DNA from: Trichuris trichiura | Taxonomy: Eukaryota > Nematoda > Enoplea > Trichinellida > Trichuridae | Direction of reading: 5' to 3' | Assembly: GCA_037903355.1 (NCBI GenBank) | Contig: JBAJFE010000018.1 | Coordinates: 434,001-498,000 of the forward strand | DNA length: 64,000 nucleotides | Part shown: in pieces, positions 59,180-64,000 of the stretch | Layout of the letters: each line of letters begins with the position of its first letter | How positions within the stretch are numbered: position 1 is the stretch's first letter | Position numbers and translations under genes: made by a program | Notes under the pieces: generated by a model | Seen by the model: the letters and a program-made list of their open reading frames with translations, nothing else | Told to the model about the DNA's origin: nothing | Databases searched by the model: none

Positions 59180-62100
59180 ATGACTAGGACGTTCCTCCTG
59201 GTGATCATTTTATTCAACGTATTCTCTTCCGACCGAGGCTTCTACATCCCTGGTGTTCTGCCTGTCGAGTTTAGCGAGAAGTCCACGGTGGAAGTGAAGG
59301 TATGCAGTAATTGGACAGTTGCGCTTTGCCTATATACTCTTCTTTTAGGCTATTAAATTGACGAGCGTAAAAACTCAACTACCTTTCGATTATTATTCCT
59401 TGGGCTTCTGCCGGCCTACGGATCATTTGCAATACAAGAAGGAAAATCTTGGTAATTCAGTTCTTATAGCAAAAACTTACGAAATTCCAATGTACGTTGC
59501 ATTGCGTATAGAGTAATGGTTTGCCTTTTCAGGAGAGATATTCCGAGGTGATCGTATCGTCAATACGCCCTTTGTTGTACGAATGAAGGAGAATGAAGCT
59601 TGTCATCTGCTTTGCGCCAGCGAGGAAAAAATGAACAGTCTGTCCGTTGAGCAGACCGATTTAATGATTCAGCGTATCAAAGAGGAGTATCGCGTTCATT
59701 TGTAATTTCTTCGTTACTGCTTTCACTGTTGCTACGTCCGTCTCTATTTTTATTAGGCTTGTGGACAACTTACCCTGCGCTACTCGAACCGCTGTAGGAA
59801 GTGACGGCCAGTACACTTTTGTTCGCGGATACCCGTTGGGCTTTGCGATCGCGGATGAGGTAACCATATTGCTTTCCAACTTTAGCGTTATACTGATTAC
59901 GGCTGTAGATTTTTGTGAACAATCACTTGGTCTTCTTCCTGTACTACAACAAAGTTGGGTAAGTTGCCTGCGCTTTTGAGCTCACGAAAATGGTGGAACC
60001 ACTGGATTTATAGTGCCAATGCATACCGTATCGTTGGCTTTGAGGTGGAAGCTGTAAGGTAAACTTCCGCCTTAGCGTTGTTGAATATTGTAAGCCCTTT
60101 TCACTTTTAGCGTAGACCATTCCACCTACAATGTTGCGGGAAATTCCTGCTCCAGCCTTAATGTGAAACTGCCTCAGCGTCTTGTCAAGTGTAATTCAGT
60201 TTTTACTACAATACTATATCATAGCTATCTTTCGCGAGGAATATTAATCTCATTAACAAGTCCTTATCTGCCATTCTCTGCTTATGTATTTAGCCTCTGC
60301 AAACTCTTTGTATTGGTCGTACAGCGTACTGTGGCGCGAAAGTGACATCCAGTGGACAAACCGGTGGGACAAGTACCTTGCCATGCACAATACCCAAATA
60401 CATTGGCTAAGTATTGTGAATTCCACAGTAACTGTTCTGTTTTTGGCGGGTAGGTTCTATTGTATTCTTACTGGATACAAAAGATTGATGTAGGAGTGCT
60501 GGGTGCCATTATCGTTCGAATTGTACGAAAAGATATTGCGCAGTACAACAAGCTTCACGATTCGGTACGTGCTATTGCAGGTGTCATTTTTTACAACTTC
60601 CATTAAGGATGACGCCTTGGAAGAATCCGGTTGGAAATTGATCCATGGCGATATATTTCGACCGCCGCCAAGAGCAACGCTGTTAGTGGCTTTAGTCGGT
60701 AGCGGCATACAAGTCTTCGGCATGACGTTGAGCACCATTGGTATGTCTGTTCATCTTTTGAGCAGCAGTCGTTTTTTGTTTTTCCACCTTTGCCGAGTCA
60801 GTTATCTGCTATTCTTCCACACATAGGGCTTCTGTCCAAGGTGATTGCTTTCTGCTCACAGCATAATCCATCAAACATTGCAGTAGCAATCGCATAGCAA
60901 CCACAGTAAGGATCGGCTTTAAAAAGTTTTTTAAATTTTAGCTTATAATAAGTTTAGAAAGCATTCAGGTAGAGTTTATATCCAGCATAAAATTAGCAGG
61001 TTCACTGCTGTTGAAATGGTACCACTAGCAAGTGGTGGCAATATGTCAATTTCAGCATGTTTGATAGTTTAACCCAGTCATTCCCAACGGGGGCCCCTGG
61101 GGTCCCTAAGGGGGCCCTTGGGGGTCCCCGGTTGTGAAAATGAGAATACCAGCCTGGATTTTGGACTCATATTCAAACGCTAACGAAGCAGAGACATTTT
61201 TGCAAGAAGAGCTGATTGAGTTGCAAGCCAATGAAGAACTGAAGCCTAAGTTTAAGAGTGGCTACAGTCATTTCTGGTTGCAGCATCAAATTGCGACACT
61301 TTACCCTGAATTATGGAAGATCGTTAAAAAGTACCTCGTGCCATTTCCTTCTTCTTATTTGGTTGAACGTGGGTTCAGTGCCGCAACAGATCTTTTGGTT
61401 AAAAAAGAAACAGGCTACAAATAGCGCAGCGTGGAGACTTAAGATTGCTGCTAACGAATATTGAACCTGACGTGGAAAAATTGGTATTAGGGCACCAGCT
61501 TCAGCCATCACACTGATTTGCCAACATAGCCAACTTTTGCTACTTGTTAAAGTCAAGTAGTAAACTTGAATACAATAATACGGAGTTCGGAGAACCGACG
61601 TCCAGCATGATCAACGCATAATACTGTTGTTGTTAACAAGGCGACAAGTACAACAAAAAACAGACGTAGAATTTGACCGTGTGCGGTAAAAGCGCGTTGA
61701 AGTTTCTAACAAACCATTTTCATACACTGCGACTGAAGCGTTAAGTGCCAGTTAGTCACAAGAGAAAAAGAGCGGTTTACTCCCGTTGTAAATAAGAGAA
61801 CGCAGCAGTACCCAAACGATCAGGGCTTTCACAACCCAACTGGATCCGTCGTCAGCGATAGGACACAAGCCCTGGGCGAAAGGGAGCACTTACCTAGTTT
61901 CATCGTTAGCGACAGGCCTTGTACCCTGTTGCTGACGACGGAACCAGTTGAGTTCCGAAAGCTCCTATCGTTTGTATGCTCTTACCTTCTTTGACTTACA
62001 ATGGGAATAAACGACTCTTTTTTCTTATGATAAAACTGCTAGACCGTATAAAGACGTTCTATCTTCATGTGAGGTAGTCTTTGCAAATCTTGACTACAAA

Positions 62101-64000
62101 TCCAATAAATCTTAATAGGAAGCTTTTGTCACACAAACCCATTTTCAAGACGAAAGTTTGGCAGCTGAGCGTGGAAGAAGTTTCGACCAATTCCATATGA
62201 CTAAGGAACCTTTTTGATCCACGTTCATTCACTCGACAAAGAAGAGCAGTTACAGGTCGTCTGAAATACTTAGACCACGCGACTGAAAAACACTGCACAC
62301 GTGTCAGGAATTAGATTTAGATTCGTTACTGCCTTTTCCATATGGCACAGACCAATGCAAAAATCGAACTTTTAAATTGAAGAGTTTTAAAAATTCAGAT
62401 TAAAAGTTCGTTGTCCGGTTTTCACCGGATCGAAAAGACAACAGCAAAATTCATTGTTGAAATCTTCGGTAAACTGCGTGTCACAGATACTCTAATAAAC
62501 GCGAAAGAACCTAGGGTGAGAAAAGAGAAGAGCACAACTACGCAAGAACGGGAGGGGGCCCTGAGGAGATGTGCGTCTCGAAAGGGGGCCCTGGCGCAGA
62601 AAGGGTTGGGAATCATTGGTTTAACCTTTTGCTTATGTCTAAGATATGCATAAGCGCTCCAAGTTTTTTAAATGGTTAAAAAATTACCTATTTGTAATAA
62701 AATACAGTCCGCCGCCGTAAGCCACTAGCTTATTATTAATTTCATGTATGGGAAATTCAAATTTTTTATCTTGCCTGGCCGAGTAAGTTGTTTAGCCGTT
62801 TGTCCATTATTAAAGTTTATATAAAAATTTGCATATTAGTTCTGGCCGCTATTGGGATGCTGTCACCGTCGAGTCGAGGAGCACTGATGTCTACTGCTCT
62901 TTTCCTCTACTGCTTTATGGGGTATTCATGTTCTTTGCACTCTTACACCTTGATCACAGGTTAAAGTTTTAGCTTATTTTCCGGCTACTTCGCTGGACGT
63001 CTCTACAAGACCTTCCGTTTGACGAATTGGAAAAAGGCGGCAGTCAAGGTATTCATTTTTTCTTTGTTCCTTCCTTTGATAGCCGCTTCAATGAATGCTT
63101 GTTATTTTAGACTGCCTGCTTGTTCCCGGGCTTTCTGTTTTTGGCAGGTTTCGTGCTAAATATGCTGGCGGCCAGCCAACATGCTTCAAATGCCCTGTCG
63201 TTTTCCTCTATGCTATCGTTATTGAGCATGTTCATTTGCATAGACATCCCATTGGTCATGGTCGCATTTCGATTTGGTTTTCGAAAGCAGGTAAGCCTTC
63301 TTCAAGATGAACTGCTCAAGTTTAAACTTAAAAGCCCTACGTAAATCCCGTTCGTACCAACCAGATTCCTCGTCAAGTACCTGAGCAGCCCGTCTACCTT
63401 AATCTAATGTTCAGGTAAGCATATCAGGCGCGATACCCTACTAATGACAGTCTATTTTTTAAGTATGCTATTCGCCGGTATAGTTCCTTTTTTGGCGGTG
63501 TTCTTGGAGCTCTTCTTCATTTTTTCGGTTTGCGTACCCACTTAGTGCGCTTATCGTGCCTTACTATTGAATTATAGGCAATGTGGCAAAATCAATTCTA
63601 CTACTTATTCGGGTTTTTGTTTATTGTATTCGTTATACTAGTCGTATCCACTGCTCTGGTATCCGTAGTGATTGTGTACTTTTTGCTAGCCGCAGAGGTA
63701 AGTTTTGTGTTTGTACATATCTCAACGGTGTCCGCTTATTCTGCTATTAACAGAACTACCATTGGTGGTGGAGAGCTTTCTTCATCGGCGGAAGTCAAGC
63801 CATTTACGTTTTCCTGTATTCTGTCTACTATTACATGACGAAGGTGGGTAATTGCCTTGCTCACTTGATGCAAACTTTAGTAGCTTATTTTAGCTTCAAA
63901 TGGTTGGGTTCACCGCGAAGATACTGTATTTTAGCTACACGTTCCTTATTTCGTTGACTTTCTGGCTTCTAGCCGGTACAGTCGGCTTCTACGCCGCCTA
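59180..64000 (+). CDS. TM9SF4-type nonaspanin (3' end cut by window)
   Basis: Nine-transmembrane Golgi/endosomal protein involved in membrane-protein sorting and cell adhesion. Eighteen predicted exons: 59180-59299, 59349-59451, 59533-59701, 59757-59859, 59909-59958, 60014-60058, 60111-60190, 60294-60449, 60494-60564, 60608-60740, 62840-62921, 62973-63048, 63111-63290, 63335-63414, 63464-63527, 63578-63697, 63754-63843, 63894-64000+. All phases agree. About 610 residues are present; the family has about 640. A signal peptide is followed by [52 protein letters not shown] and [13 protein letters not shown]. Then come the transmembrane block, [26 protein letters not shown] and the final helix ending GFYAAY. 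The [12 protein letters not shown] segment favours TM9SF4 over TM9SF2. All introns are short except 60741-62839, which contains a hAT insertion. Confidence 0.95.
61067..61074. repeat. hAT target-site duplication, left copy
   Basis: GTTTAACC immediately before the element; an identical copy lies at 62619-62626. Confidence 0.9.
61134..61516 (+). pseudogene. hAT transposase C-terminal remnant, frameshifted
   Basis: The frame carries [20 protein letters not shown] followed by [12 protein letters not shown], the dimerisation region of hAT transposases of the ZBED5/FAM200-like group. After the lysine run (A-rich, about 61403) the frame shifts. The adjacent frame continues [20 protein letters not shown] and ends in a stop at 61516. 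The BED finger and the catalytic DDE core are absent, so it cannot be active. Confidence 0.85.
61813..61974. mobile_element. Foldback element H1 nested in the hAT element
   Basis: The left arm CAAACGATCAGGGCTTTC...CCGTCGTCAGC is matched in reverse complement by GCTGACGACGGAACC...GTTCCGAAAGCTCCTATCGTTTG. The arms are about 55 bp and more diverged than in P1/P2. It shares the TTTCGGAAC/TTCCGTCGTCAG core with F1 and P2. It sits within the hAT copy, so it inserted into the transposon or was carried by it. Confidence 0.75.
62619..62626. repeat. hAT target-site duplication, right copy
   Basis: GTTTAACC, identical to 61067-61074. Confidence 0.9.

Larger units (their letters stand above)
61075..62618 (+). 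mobile_element. hAT-family transposon, non-autonomous copy, in TM9SF4 intron
   Basis: The terminal inverted repeats are CAGTCATTCCCAAC (left) and CAATGATTCCCAAC (right, read inward). GC-rich subterminal GGGGGCCC runs lie at both ends. Perfect 8-bp target-site duplications flank the 1544-bp element. Inside, 61134-61516 encodes only the C-terminal part of a hAT transposase. The element lies in the same orientation as TM9SF4 and accounts for most of its 2.1-kb intron; without it the intron would be about 0.55 kb. Confidence 0.92.

Noticed and set aside
60163..60345. 60-codon plus frame with a hydrophobic run
   Set aside because: It is read-through of a TM9SF4 exon into its intron past the GTAATT donor.
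1..64000. tRNA, rRNA or CRISPR arrays
   Set aside because: No tRNA-like A/B-box pair with a cloverleaf, no rRNA segment and no regularly spaced direct repeats were seen on reading. A tRNAscan or Rfam search was not possible.

Overview
The window is nuclear DNA of a small-genome metazoan, most likely a clade I (Trichuris-like) nematode. That assignment is inference. The supports are AT-rich sequence, very short introns (mostly 37-60 bp, GT...AG), genes on both strands, and metazoan proteins (PERIOD, animal-type PFK, ATG4, ZRSR2, TM9SF4). Nothing is bacterial or viral. Multi-exon genes were spliced by eye, using reading-frame continuity, GT/AG borders and matching intron phases, so the exon chains are predictions.

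Layout. 1-4.7 kb: nothing convincing apart from one foldback element. 4.7-8.5 kb: an RGS-like exon (-), a small putative secreted cysteine-containing protein (+) and a four-CX3C protein (+). 9.9-15.9 kb: a PERIOD/LIN-42 clock gene (-) with PAS-B, SYQ-type and LT-type motifs, plus likely N-terminal exons. 16.7-17.6 kb: an unidentified gene (-). 19.5-19.9 kb: gene A (-), a paralogue of gene B at 31.5-31.8 kb (-). 24.0-25.8 kb: an HSPBP1/Fes1-type Hsp70 exchange factor (+). 26.1-27.0 kb: an unidentified five-exon gene (-). 28.3-29.6 kb: a coiled-coil gene (+). 30.2-31.0 kb: a TAA microsatellite broken up by two large, nearly perfect foldback elements. 33.2-35.5 kb: 6-phosphofructokinase in one uninterrupted frame (-). 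35.5-51.8 kb: a gene-poor stretch with weak coding-like frames and a foldback element. 51.9-53.3 kb: a ZRSR2/URP U2AF35-related splicing factor (+). 54.9-58.0 kb: the autophagy protease ATG4 with a C-terminal LIR-like motif (-). 59.2 kb to the end: a TM9SF4-type nonaspanin (+), cut by the window edge a few residues before its end. One of its introns carries a 1.54-kb hAT transposon with a perfect 8-bp target-site duplication, and a smaller foldback element is nested inside it.

The genes are unrelated housekeeping and regulatory genes; no operon logic is visible. The most unusual content is a group of foldback (hairpin) elements that share a TTCCGTCGTCAG core and, in some copies, an unpaired tail containing CCCGTT. 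They occur in a PERIOD intron, in microsatellites and inside the hAT element.
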